A DNA stretch of 7,022 nt from an uncultured Collinsella sp. GTDB lineage: Bacteria > Actinomycetota > Coriobacteriia > Coriobacteriales > Coriobacteriaceae. The stretch's first letter is position 1. Each line of letters begins with the position of its first letter. A program made the position numbers and the translations under genes. The notes beneath the pieces were generated by a model. It was not told the DNA's origin. It was given only the letters and a program-made list of their open reading frames with translations, and did not search any database. The stretch is taken from contig CAAFOA010000467.1 in NCBI GenBank assembly GCA_900764415.1, positions 1-7,022 of the forward strand. Reading direction: 5' to 3'. This document shows, piece after piece, positions 1-5,527 of this stretch.

Positions 1-301
1 CAAAGTAGGTGGCGTCCATCACCTGGGCGCGAGCCTGCTCGATGGTAACGCCCTTCTTGGCGCGGAGCTCGGCAAACTTCTGCGCGTACTCCTCGTGCTT
101 CTCGGCGTTGCGCGGGTCGATGACGGTGGCGCCGGGAACATCGATCTCGTCGGGGTTGCCCAGGATGACGAGCTTTGCCAGGCCCTCCTCGATGATTTTG
201 TTTGCCGCGACGATGGTACGCGGATCCTCGCCCTCGGGCAGGACGATTGTCTTAAGGTCGGCCTTGGCGGCAGACTTCATACGGTTAAGGAAATCGCTCA
301 T
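1..301 (-). CDS. pta: Phosphate acetyltransferase (phosphotransacetylase), N-terminal part
   Basis: Phosphotransacetylase interconverts acetyl-CoA plus phosphate and acetyl phosphate plus CoA; with acetate kinase it yields ATP in fermenting bacteria. Translating the minus strand from the ATG at 301-299 gives 100 residues that stay open to the window edge. They begin MSDFLNRMKSAAKADL and continue with KTIVLPEGEDPRTIVAA, the N-terminal signature of the short (about 330 aa) cytoplasmic Pta family, followed by EEGLAKLVILGNPDEI, the typical first Rossmann-like segment. The start is supported by TAAGGAGT ending 4-5 nt upstream of the ATG. The rest of the gene, and probably ackA beyond it, lies outside the window. 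It is divergent from glf. The family call is confident; the catalytic C-terminal half is not visible. Confidence 0.93.
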   Translation of the reverse strand, partial: MSDFLNRMKSAAKADLKTIVLPEGEDPRTIVAANKIIEEGLAKLVILGNPDEIDVPGATVIDPRNAEKHEEYAQKFAELRAKKGVTIEQARAQVMDATYF

Positions 302-353
302 GTTACTCCTTACAAGCGTTTCACTAAGCTCCAGGCGCCCGGCTGTTCACGAA

Positions 354-376
354 TAAACCCGCTGCTAGCGGGTTTA
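354..376. repeat. Perfect 10-bp inverted repeat in the pta leader
   Basis: Arms 354-363 (TAAACCCGCT) and 367-376 (AGCGGGTTTA) are exact reverse complements around the loop GCT. If pta is transcribed from the TATAAT at 434-429, this hairpin lies in its 5' leader about 50 nt before the start codon. There is no real T-run after it on either strand, so it is not a convincing terminator. It may be an operator, a leader stem or a weak attenuator; the sequence alone does not decide. Confidence 0.6.
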
Positions 377-403
377 CCTTTCAATAATGTACGCCGCGGT
401 GCT

Positions 404-429
404 TGAGCTTTCCTTGTGTGGCAAGCTCA
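404..429. repeat. Inverted repeat TGAGCTT / AAGCTCA beside the pta -10
   Basis: TGAGCTT at 404-410 and AAGCTCA at 423-429 are exact reverse complements separated by 12 nt. The right arm touches the candidate minus-strand -10 box, and the predicted pta start point falls between the arms. A regulator binding here would be placed to affect pta. This is only a positional argument. Confidence 0.35.
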
Positions 430-434
430 TTATA
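429..434 (-). promoter_or_regulatory. Candidate -10 box for pta
   Basis: Read on the minus strand, 434-429 is a perfect TATAAT. Transcription would start near 422 and leave a leader of roughly 120 nt before the pta start codon. No good -35 box is seen at the usual 16-18 nt spacing, so the promoter may depend on an activator or the match may be by chance. It sits in a region with the perfect plus-strand TATAAT at 449-454. Confidence 0.45.
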
Positions 435-448
435 GGACGCATTAGCGC

Positions 449-454
449 TATAAT
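449..454 (+). promoter_or_regulatory. Candidate -10 box for glf
   Basis: 449-454 is a perfect TATAAT on the plus strand; transcription would start near 461, giving a leader of about 70 nt before the glf start at 533. The -35 region (about 426-431) is poor. It is the best promoter candidate upstream of glf. Confidence 0.45.
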
Positions 455-470
455 CGCTCTGATAAATATG

Positions 471-489
471 TCTCGAAGAATGTTCGAGA
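471..489. promoter_or_regulatory. Operator-like inverted repeat in the glf leader
   Basis: TCTCGAA at 471-477 and TTCGAGA at 483-489 are exact reverse complements around the 5-nt centre GAATG. The site lies about 10-28 nt downstream of the start point predicted from the TATAAT at 449-454, where a bound repressor would block transcription of glf. It could equally form a small 5' stem in the mRNA. It does not fit the actinobacterial LexA box (wrong spacing and one arm mismatch), so no regulator is named. Confidence 0.4.
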
Positions 490-532
490 AAAGCCCAGCT
501 AACGAGCAAGTGGCTTTTGACAAGGAGTATCG

Positions 533-1735
533 ATGCAGATTACCTCAGGCCTGCCTGAAGGCTTTAATGCCGGTGCGTACGACATGATTGTTGTCGGTGC
601 CGGTTATGCCGGTGCCGTTTGCGCCCGCCGTCTTGCCGAAACTATCGGCTATCGTGTTGCCGTTTTGGAGCGCCGTAGCCACATTGCGGGCAATGCCTTC
701 GACTGCACTGACGAGGCGGGAATCCTGGTCCACGAGTATGGTCCGCACATCTACCATACCTTTAACGAGCGCGTCCACAATTTCCTGTCGCGCTTTACCA
801 AGTGGACGGACTACCGGCACAAGGTGCTCGCCAACATCAACGGTACCCTTATGCCCGTGCCCTTTAACCATGCGAGCCTCAAGCTCGCCTTTGGCGATGA
901 GCGCGGCGAGGAACTGTACCAAAAGCTCGTGGAGACCTTTGGCAAGGACGTCAAGGTGCCCATTATGGAGCTGCGCAAGAAGAACGACCCGGATCTTGCC
1001 GAGGTCGCCGATTATGTCTATGAGAACGTCTTTTTGCATTACACCATGAAGCAGTGGGGCCAGACGCCCGACCAGATCGACCCCTCGATCACCGGCCGCG
1101 TCCCCGTCTTTGTGGGCGATGACGATCGCTACTTCCCGCAGGCTCCTTTCCAGGGCATGCCGCAGGACGGCTATACCGCGCTGTTCGCGCATATGCTCGA
1201 TCACGATCTGATCGACGTATTCTGTGACGTAGACGCCCGTGACCTCTTTGAGATCGACGAGACTACCGTCAAGATCGACGGTAAGGTCTATGGCGGCGAG
1301 ATTGTCTACACCGGTCCACTCGACGAGCTGTTCAACCTCGATCTGGGTGCGCTGCCGTACCGCACGCTCGACATGAAGTTCGAGACGCTCGATATGGATC
1401 AGTTCCAGCCCGTGGGCACCGTCAACTACACCACGAGCGAGGACTATACACGTATTACCGAGTTCAAGAACATGACCGGTCAGGTTTTGCCCGGCAAGAC
1501 CACCATCATGAAGGAATACTCCAAGGCGTATACGCCCGGTTCGGGCGAGACGCCGTACTACGCTATCTTGGAGCCCGAGAACCGTGAGCTCTACGAGCGC
1601 TATCTTGAGCGCGTCCAGAACCTGACGAACTTCCACCCGGTGGGTCGTCTGGCCGAGTATCGTTACTACGATATGGACGCCGTGACCAATTCCGCCCTCG
1701 ATCTTTCGGATGAGATTATCGCCTGCCATGCATAA
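533..1735 (+). CDS. glf: UDP-galactopyranose mutase
   Basis: This flavoenzyme converts UDP-galactopyranose into UDP-galactofuranose, the donor for galactofuranose in surface polysaccharides. It works in the cytoplasm with reduced FAD. The 400-residue product is close to the family length (about 370-400). Visible motifs in order: dinucleotide fold GAGYAG (22-27) with the FAD-ribose acid E46 closing the second strand (VLE), YGPHIYHT (69-76), MPVPFN (107-112), MKQWGQTP (172-179), GRVPVF (188-193) with DDRYFPQ (197-203) and MPQDGY (209-214), YTRITEFK (305-312), and GRLAEYRYYDMD (371-382), the flavin/uridine-contact segment near the C-terminus. The start at 533 is backed by AAGGAG five nt upstream; the first 15 residues are a short extension before the fold. 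The end overlaps the next gene by 8 nt, so the two are co-transcribed and probably coupled. One oddity: the position after RVPV, Arg in the enterobacterial-type enzyme, is Phe193 here. Confidence 0.95.
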   Translation: MQITSGLPEGFNAGAYDMIVVGAGYAGAVCARRLAETIGYRVAVLERRSHIAGNAFDCTDEAGILVHEYGPHIYHTFNERVHNFLSRFTKWTDYRHKVLANINGTLMPVPFNHASLKLAFGDERGEELYQKLVETFGKDVKVPIMELRKKNDPDLAEVADYVYENVFLHYTMKQWGQTPDQIDPSITGRVPVFVGDDDRYFPQAPFQGMPQDGYTALFAHMLDHDLIDVFCDVDARDLFEIDETTVKIDGKVYGGEIVYTGPLDELFNLDLGALPYRTLDMKFETLDMDQFQPVGTVNYTTSEDYTRITEFKNMTGQVLPGKTTIMKEYSKAYTPGSGETPYYAILEPENRELYERYLERVQNLTNFHPVGRLAEYRYYDMDAVTNSALDLSDEIIACHA

Positions 1736-2759
1736 AGTCATAACATTCGGTATTCCCTCGTATAACGCCGCCAAGGACATGGACCATTGCATCACCTCCA
1801 TCTTGGAGGGGAGCAATTACGCCACCGATATCGAGATTATCGTGGTGGACGACGGCTCCAAGGACGAGACGGCCGCCAAGGCCGACGAGTGGGAGGCACG
1901 TTATCCCGGTATCATTCGCGCGGTGCACCAGGAGAACGGTGGCCACGGTATCGCCGTCCTCTCGGGTCTGCGCGAGGCGCGGGGCACCTACTACAAGGTT
2001 GTCGACTCGGACGACTGGCTCGACGGTGCGGCGCTTTCGACCATGCTGTCGATTCTGCGTGGTTTTGAGGAGCGCGACCAGCGCGTCGATCTGTTTATCT
2101 CGAACTACGTGTACGAGAAGGTTTACGAGGGCACGCATACCGCTATTGGCTACAAGTTTGCCCTGCCGCGCAAAAAGATTTTCTCTTGGGACCAGATCGG
2201 GCACTTCCGTCCCGATCAGAATCTGCTCATGCACAGTCTGTGCTATCGCACCGATGTACTGCGCGAGTCGAATCTGCCTATGCCGGCTCACACGTTCTAC
2301 GTGGATAATATCTACGCATATGTGCCGCTGCCGCGCTGCAAGACCATGTACTACGCCGACATCGACCTCTATCGCTACTTTATCGGTCGCGAGGGCCAGA
2401 GTGTCAATGAGGCCACGATGGTCAAGCGCCTGGGTCAGCAGTTCCGCGTAACGCGCATCATGATGGAATCGTTCCACCTGTACCAGGACGTTGAGTCCTC
2501 GCGTCTGCGTTCGTACATGATGGGCTACTTCACCATGATGATGGCGATTTGCTCGGTGCTCACCAAGCTTTCCGAGGAAGATTGTGCCGATGAGCGCCTG
2601 AAGACGCTGTGGAAGGACCTGAAAGAGTACGACGAGCGCATGTATCGTCGCGCTCGCTACGGCGTGGTCGGATTCTTTACCAACCTGCATGGACGGGCCG
2701 GAGACAAAACCACACTCGGCCTATACCATCTTGCCTCAAAGATCTTCAAATTCAACTAG
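1728..2759 (+). CDS. Family 2 (GT-A fold) glycosyltransferase
   Basis: A 343-residue inverting-type glycosyltransferase that would move a sugar from a nucleotide donor onto a growing surface glycan at the inner face of the membrane. Numbered from the ATG at 1728: strand 1 and donor-binding start ITFGIPSYN (5-13), the acidic turn VVDDGSKDET (39-48), the ENGGHG segment (69-74), and the metal-binding DxD-type motif VDSDDWL (92-98). The middle (DQNLLMHSLCYRTD) and the C-terminal half are mostly helical with no obvious membrane span. The start at 1728 is preferred over 1710 because the fold begins directly at MHKVITFG and because it overlaps the glf stop in ATGCATAA; the ribosome site is weak either way, which suggests coupling to glf. 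Adjacency to glf suggests a galactofuranosyltransferase or another step of the same glycan, but acceptor and donor cannot be read from the sequence. It ends SKIFKFN, a tail that reappears inverted at 2915-2939. Confidence 0.88.
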   Translation: MHKVITFGIPSYNAAKDMDHCITSILEGSNYATDIEIIVVDDGSKDETAAKADEWEARYPGIIRAVHQENGGHGIAVLSGLREARGTYYKVVDSDDWLDGAALSTMLSILRGFEERDQRVDLFISNYVYEKVYEGTHTAIGYKFALPRKKIFSWDQIGHFRPDQNLLMHSLCYRTDVLRESNLPMPAHTFYVDNIYAYVPLPRCKTMYYADIDLYRYFIGREGQSVNEATMVKRLGQQFRVTRIMMESFHLYQDVESSRLRSYMMGYFTMMMAICSVLTKLSEEDCADERLKTLWKDLKEYDERMYRRARYGVVGFFTNLHGRAGDKTTLGLYHLASKIFKFN

Positions 2760-2781
2760 CACAGAAATGCTTGGGTAACGG

Positions 2782-2890
2782 GGACCCCTGGTCCTTAACT
2801 TGCTACTTCGAACAGTCCTGCGCAAGACGGAGGCGCCACTGGCGCCTCCTTTGCGTGCGGAACTCGTATCAAGTTAAGGACCAGGGGTCC
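2782..2890 (+). repeat. Long nested hairpin element 1 (conserved boxes, sense to the glycosyltransferase)
   Basis: Outer arms 2782-2802 and 2870-2890 are perfect 21-nt reverse complements. They enclose 67 nt (2803-2869) that contain ACAGTCCTG (2812-2820), an inner hairpin (2821-2855) and CGTGCGGAACTCG (2854-2866). The same two boxes occur in the element at 2985-3109 read on the minus strand, the second at the identical offset (position 52 of the 67). AGTCC and GGAACT of the boxes can pair with one bulged A. The element starts 22 nt after the glycosyltransferase stop. It may act as a 3'-end stabiliser or terminator, or be a dispersed palindromic repeat. Confidence 0.8.
2821..2855 (+). terminator. 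Possible rho-independent terminator inside element 1
   Basis: GGAGGCGCC (2829-2837) and GGCGCCTCC (2841-2849) form a 9-bp GC-rich stem with the loop ACT, extended by CGCAA (2821-2825) pairing with TTGCG (2851-2855). Only three T residues follow the inner stem (2850-2852), so the U-tract is short. Placement downstream of the glycosyltransferase and opposite a convergent gene fits a terminator working on one or both strands. Confidence 0.5.
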
Positions 2891-2906
2891 TCTGCTATGT
2901 CTCGCT

Positions 2907-2984
2907 TTATGTCAGCAAGCTGAATTTGAAGATCTTGGACGCGCGGTACACAGGGGCCTGGGCTGAAGGGGATCTTGTTGAGTA
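2907..2984 (-). pseudogene. Fossil glycosyltransferase C-terminus
   Basis: On the minus strand this stretch encodes VYRASKIFKFS, then LLT and a TAA stop at 2909-2907; the intact glycosyltransferase at 1728-2759 ends LYHLASKIFKFN. Upstream, a second minus-strand frame reads NKIPFSPGP, plausible as the preceding part of such a protein, so one frameshift would separate the two pieces. Nothing further upstream is recognisable, because the hairpin element 2985-3109 follows directly. It may be the remnant of a second glycosyltransferase gene, or an inverted duplicate of the neighbouring gene end that has diverged. No start or ribosome site supports it as a live gene. Confidence 0.4.
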
Positions 2985-3109
2985 GGTTGCCCGGTGGAGC
3001 TTGGTTATGTTTGTCGCGAGTTCCGCACGAGCCGAAGAGCACTTAATGTGCTCTTCGTGCGAGCCAGGACTGTAGAGCAGCAAACATAACCAAGCCCCAC
3101 CGGGCAACC
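2985..3109 (-). repeat. Long nested hairpin element 2 (same conserved boxes, sense to the peptidase)
   Basis: Arms 2985-3013 and 3081-3109 are reverse complements at 28 of 29 positions; the exception is A2998 opposite C3096. They enclose 67 nt (3014-3080), the same length as in element 1. On the minus strand the core carries ACAGTCCTG (3073-3065) and CGTGCGGAACTCG (3029-3017), and a central 9-bp hairpin with arms 3034-3042 (GAAGAGCAC) and 3048-3056 (GTGCTCTTC). Outer arms and inner hairpin share no sequence with element 1. In the minus-strand transcript the element begins 12 nt after the peptidase stop. There is no U-run, so it is not a standard terminator. Confidence 0.8.
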
Positions 3110-3121
3110 GGTCAGGTTAGG

Positions 3122-4123
3122 TTACTTTGCGGCGCCGGGGATTCCGTGGGAGGTTTTGGCGGTTTTGGCTCCGTTTACGATGGCGGTCTGTAGGGCCCTT
3201 ACGGCGAGCATACCCAGCAGGTCTAGGGGTACGGCGGCGCTTGTCTGAGCGTCTAGTTTGCCGCTGGCGAGGGTGTAGATGGTGTCGCCGTCGTTGGTGG
3301 TGTGCGTGGGGCGGATGGCGTGCGCATAGGCGTCTGCGGCCATCTGGGAGACCTTGGTGGCCTGAGCCTTGGTGAGCTCAACGTTGGTGACGATGCAGCT
3401 GATGGTGGTGTTGGTGCGGTCGAGCGGCATTTGCATGGAGCCGGCGGCGGCAAAGGCGGCGAGCTCCATGTCGACGATCTGGTCGCTATCTGCTGCGGCG
3501 CGCATACCAGCGACCCATTCACCGGTGAAGGGGTCGACGACATTGCCACAGGCGTTGACCGAGACCACGGCGCCCACCTTAACAGGGCCGAGTGCCACGG
3601 CGGCGGCTCCAAGGCCGGCCTTCATGCAGGTGGCGGGGCCCATGAGCTTGCCCACGGTGGCACCGGTGCCGGCACCTACATTGCCCTGCTCGAGCGTGGT
3701 GGGGGTGTTGTCTAGCGCCTCGCGTACGGCGGAGATGCCAGCCTCAATGTCGGGGCGTACGGTGGGGTCGCCAAAGGCGAGGTCGAAGATGCAGCTAGAG
3801 CAAACGATGGGCACCTGCGTGGGACCGACGGGAAGGCCGATGCCGCGGCTCTCGAGCTCGCGGGCGACGCCGCTTGCTGCCTCCAGACCAAAGGCTGATC
3901 CACCCGAAAGGCAGACGGCGTGGACCTTGTCCACGGTGTTCTCGGGACGCAGCAGGTCGGTCTCGCGCGATGCCGGGGCACCGCCGCGAACGTCAACACC
4001 GCCGGTGGCGCCCTCGGGTGCCACGATTACGGTGCAGCCGGTGCCGGCCTCCTCGTCCGTATAGTTGCCAAAGCAAAAGCCATCGACATCGCAAACGTCA
4101 ATGGCCTCAAGCAGTGTGTCCAT
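3122..4123 (-). CDS. P1 family peptidase (S58, DmpA-like aminopeptidase)
   Basis: A 333-residue member of the DmpA/P1 Ntn-hydrolase family, whose members cut their own chain to expose an N-terminal Ser or Thr nucleophile and then remove N-terminal residues from small peptides, amides or beta-peptides. Visible features: AGTGCTVIVAPEGATGGVDV (26-45), CLSGGSAFGL (71-80), the glycine-rich GNVGAGTGATVGKLMG segment, VGAVVSVNACGNVVDP, and DRTNTTISCIVTN, where alignment by eye to the Asn-Gly-Ser of DmpA places the nucleophile at T240 and the cleavage between T239 and T240. The resulting chains would be about 239 and 94 residues. No signal peptide, so cytoplasmic. The start at 4123 follows TAGGAGT with a 7-nt gap after GGAG. 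It is the last gene of the minus-strand group, 101 bp after maf. Substrate cannot be inferred. Confidence 0.88.
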   Translation of the reverse strand: MDTLLEAIDVCDVDGFCFGNYTDEEAGTGCTVIVAPEGATGGVDVRGGAPASRETDLLRPENTVDKVHAVCLSGGSAFGLEAASGVARELESRGIGLPVGPTQVPIVCSSCIFDLAFGDPTVRPDIEAGISAVREALDNTPTTLEQGNVGAGTGATVGKLMGPATCMKAGLGAAAVALGPVKVGAVVSVNACGNVVDPFTGEWVAGMRAAADSDQIVDMELAAFAAAGSMQMPLDRTNTTISCIVTNVELTKAQATKVSQMAADAYAHAIRPTHTTNDGDTIYTLASGKLDAQTSAAVPLDLLGMLAVRALQTAIVNGAKTAKTSHGIPGAAK

Positions 4124-4146
4124 GTTTTACTCCTATCGGTTTTCCG

Positions 4147-4163
4147 CCGGGCCTTATGCCCGG
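4147..4163 (-). terminator. Small GC hairpin between maf and the peptidase gene
   Basis: CCGGGC (4147-4152) and GCCCGG (4158-4163) form a 6-bp stem around a 5-nt loop in the 101-bp gap. In the minus-strand transcript it is followed by CGGAAAACC rather than a U-tract, so termination would be weak; it may just be a leader stem of the peptidase mRNA. Confidence 0.3.
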
Positions 4164-4187
4164 TCGGGATCCGTACGGTACGCCAAA

Positions 4188-4193
4188 ATTGTA
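4188..4193 (-). promoter_or_regulatory. Possible -10 box for the peptidase gene
   Basis: TACAAT on the minus strand (4193-4188) is one base off consensus and would give a leader of about 58 nt. No convincing -35 box is seen. The 101-bp gap after maf leaves room for a separate promoter, but read-through from maf is equally possible. Confidence 0.25.
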
Positions 4194-4224
4194 GGCGCCG
4201 GGGGATACCCAGCGCCAGATGCAA

Positions 4225-4806
4225 TTACGATAGTTTTTGAATCGCACGCGCGACGCGAGCGATGGGCAGACCCACCACGTTGTAAAAGTCGCCCGAAATA
4301 TCGTGCACGAGCATACGCCCGCCGACGCCTTGGATGCCGTAGGCGCCTGCCTTGTCCATGGGCTCGCCCGAGGCGACATAGCGCTCAATCTGCTCGTCGG
4401 TGAGCTCATAGAACGTCACGTCGGTCACATCGACAAACGACAGGCTCTCGGCGGCGTGCGGGGCTGTGACGTCTCCGGCTCTAACGATGCAGACGCCAGT
4501 TGCGACCTGGTGCGTGCGCCCCGAGAGCTCGTGGAGCATGGTGCGGGCTTCGTCCTCGTTTGCCGGCTTGCCCAAAAGCTTGCCATCGAAGGTGACGATG
4601 GTGTCGGCCGCGATGGTCAGCTCATTGGGCTCGGCGTGCTCGGCGGCAACGGCGGCAGCCTTGGCGCGAGCTAAGCGCTCAACAAGCGTAAGCGGGGTCT
4701 CGTCATCAAAAGGAGTCTCGTCGATGTCAGCGGGAATGACGCGGATGTCGTAGCCCGCTTCGCGCATCAACTCGATGCGGCGCGGTGATTGCGAAGCCAA
4801 AATCAT
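4225..4806 (-). CDS. maf: Maf family nucleotide pyrophosphatase (dTTP/UTP type)
   Basis: Maf proteins hydrolyse nucleoside triphosphates, here probably dTTP, UTP and modified pyrimidine forms, to the monophosphate plus pyrophosphate, as house-cleaning enzymes in the cytoplasm; overproduction in Bacillus arrests septation. The 193-residue product has the family length. It opens with MILASQSPRRIELM, the SxSPRR phosphate-binding motif at S5-R10, then IAADTIV (65-71) with the catalytic D68, KPANEDEA and LSGRTHQVATGVC, and the YhdE-type signature SGEPMDKAGAYGIQG, which separates it from the YceF (m7GTP) branch, and ends with GDFYNVVGLP. Its ATG (4806-4804) overlaps the stop of the upstream DJ-1 gene in ATGA, so translation is likely coupled. 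The subfamily assignment rests on the KAGAYGIQG motif. Confidence 0.94.
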   Translation of the reverse strand: MILASQSPRRIELMREAGYDIRVIPADIDETPFDDETPLTLVERLARAKAAAVAAEHAEPNELTIAADTIVTFDGKLLGKPANEDEARTMLHELSGRTHQVATGVCIVRAGDVTAPHAAESLSFVDVTDVTFYELTDEQIERYVASGEPMDKAGAYGIQGVGGRMLVHDISGDFYNVVGLPIARVARAIQKLS

Positions 4807-5345
4807 AGCTGAATGCCCTCGGCAACCTTCTCGACAGCCTTGTCGCCGGCGAGCGTACGCAGCAGCTCAAGCGCAAAGGGGAGCGACTGGGCCATGCCGC
4901 TGGCGGTGATGATGTTGCCGTCGTGCGTGACCTTGTCGCCGGTATAGGCGCCCTCGGGAAAACTCTTCTCAAAGCCGGGGAAGCACGTGGCGTGGCGTCC
5001 CTCGAGCAGGTCAAGCTCACCCAGGATAAACGGGGCGGCGCAGATGGCGGCGACGTGCTTGGTCGCGGCGAAATCGCAGACTACGTCGCAGACGCGCTGG
5101 TCGGCGCGCAGGTTGGTGGCACCGGGCAGGCCGCCGGGCAGCACGACGCAGTCGTACTCGTCAAAGTTAATCTCGTCAAAGAGTGCGTCGCAAGTTACGG
5201 GAATCTGCAGCGAGCTTACGACCTCGCGCGTGGGCATGATCGAGACGAGCGTGGCGCGCACACCGCCGCGACGCATGACATCGACCATGGTCAGGCATTC
5301 AATCGTTTCAAAGCCATCGGCGGCAAGAACGGCAACGCTGGGCAT
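4803..5345 (-). CDS. DJ-1/PfpI family protein (YajL/ThiJ-like)
   Basis: A 180-residue cytoplasmic protein of the DJ-1/YajL type, linked in other bacteria to oxidative and carbonyl stress; the exact chemistry of this branch is debated. It opens MPSVAVLAADGFETIECLTM, where E16 aligns with the conserved acid (Glu18 of human DJ-1), continues VDVMRRGGVRATLVS, then YDCVVLPGGLPGATNLR (64-80), and the nucleophile elbow VAAICAAPFIL with reactive Cys102. The tail HDGNIITASGMAQSLPFALELL matches the family C-terminus. An in-frame ATG at 5411 exists, but the start at 5345 fits the family N-terminus and has AAAGGAA five nt upstream. It is the first gene of the minus-strand group and shares the ATGA overlap with maf. 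Naming it yajL would go beyond what can be shown. Confidence 0.92.
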   Translation of the reverse strand: MPSVAVLAADGFETIECLTMVDVMRRGGVRATLVSIMPTREVVSSLQIPVTCDALFDEINFDEYDCVVLPGGLPGATNLRADQRVCDVVCDFAATKHVAAICAAPFILGELDLLEGRHATCFPGFEKSFPEGAYTGDKVTHDGNIITASGMAQSLPFALELLRTLAGDKAVEKVAEGIQL

Positions 5346-5382
5346 AAGGGTTCCTTTCAAAAAGCGGCATACAATTAGCCGT

Positions 5383-5388
5383 CTTATA
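5383..5388 (-). promoter_or_regulatory. Possible -10 box for the DJ-1/maf operon
   Basis: TATAAG on the minus strand (5388-5383) lies about 38 nt before the DJ-1 start codon, at a sensible distance, but without a clear -35 box. The rest of the 182-bp divergent region 5346-5527 shows no long repeat and no RNA gene; TAAAAT at 5479-5484 is a weak candidate for the opposite direction. Confidence 0.25.
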
Positions 5389-5527
5389 CCCCGAAGACCC
5401 CCGTTTGCCACGCCCCAATCTCAAAAAGACTGGTCGTGCCTGGGTGTTGCGCTCTAGGAGGGGCTTGCGGTGCGGCGATAAAATCTCGGCATCCGTCATC
5501 TTTCGCTACATGAGGAGCTGATGTGCG

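Larger units (their letters stand above)
2736..2939. repeat. Outer inverted repeat: glycosyltransferase 3' end and its inverted copy
   Basis: The last 24 nt of the glycosyltransferase gene plus one base (2736-2760) return in reverse complement at 2915-2939 with 22 of 25 matches; 16 nt (2739-2754 and 2921-2936) are exact. The pair encloses the 109-bp hairpin 2782-2890, giving a palindrome within a palindrome. The spacers between the two levels (2761-2781 and 2891-2914) show only traces of complementarity. It may be an inverted duplication of the gene end or the tail of a related, lost glycosyltransferase gene. Confidence 0.7.

Noticed and set aside
471..489. LexA/SOS box in the glf leader
   Set aside because: The actinobacterial box needs GAAC-N4-GTTC; here the left half is GAAG and the spacing is shorter.
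387..587. Small plus-strand open frame of 66 codons before glf
   Set aside because: No ribosome site before its ATG, it runs out of frame into glf, and it spans the promoter and inverted repeats of the divergent region.
1710..1727. Earlier ATG for the glycosyltransferase
   Set aside because: It adds MRLSPA before the GT-A fold with no better ribosome site; the ATG at 1728 fits the family start and gives the usual short overlap with the glf stop.
545..1816. Long minus-strand open frame (423 codons) opposite glf
   Set aside because: The plus strand encodes an unmistakable UDP-galactopyranose mutase with all motifs in order; the antisense frame has no recognisable domain and is a codon-bias shadow in GC-rich DNA.
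1716..2690. Long minus-strand open frame opposite the glycosyltransferase
   Set aside because: Same reason: the plus strand carries clear GT2 motifs (VVDDGS, VDSDDW), and the reverse frame has no family features.
2907..3107. 66-codon minus-strand open frame as a real gene
   Set aside because: Most of it is made of the hairpin element 2985-3109, with no ribosome site; only its last residues resemble a glycosyltransferase tail, so it is reported as a fossil.
2782..3109. CRISPR array or tRNA-like gene
   Set aside because: There are only two elements, in opposite orientation and with different arms, so no direct repeats with spacers. TTCGAA in element 1 recalls a T-loop, but no acceptor stem or anticodon arm can be drawn.
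3369..4064. 231-codon plus-strand open frame opposite the peptidase
   Set aside because: Low-complexity shadow of the minus-strand P1 peptidase, without ribosome site or domain.
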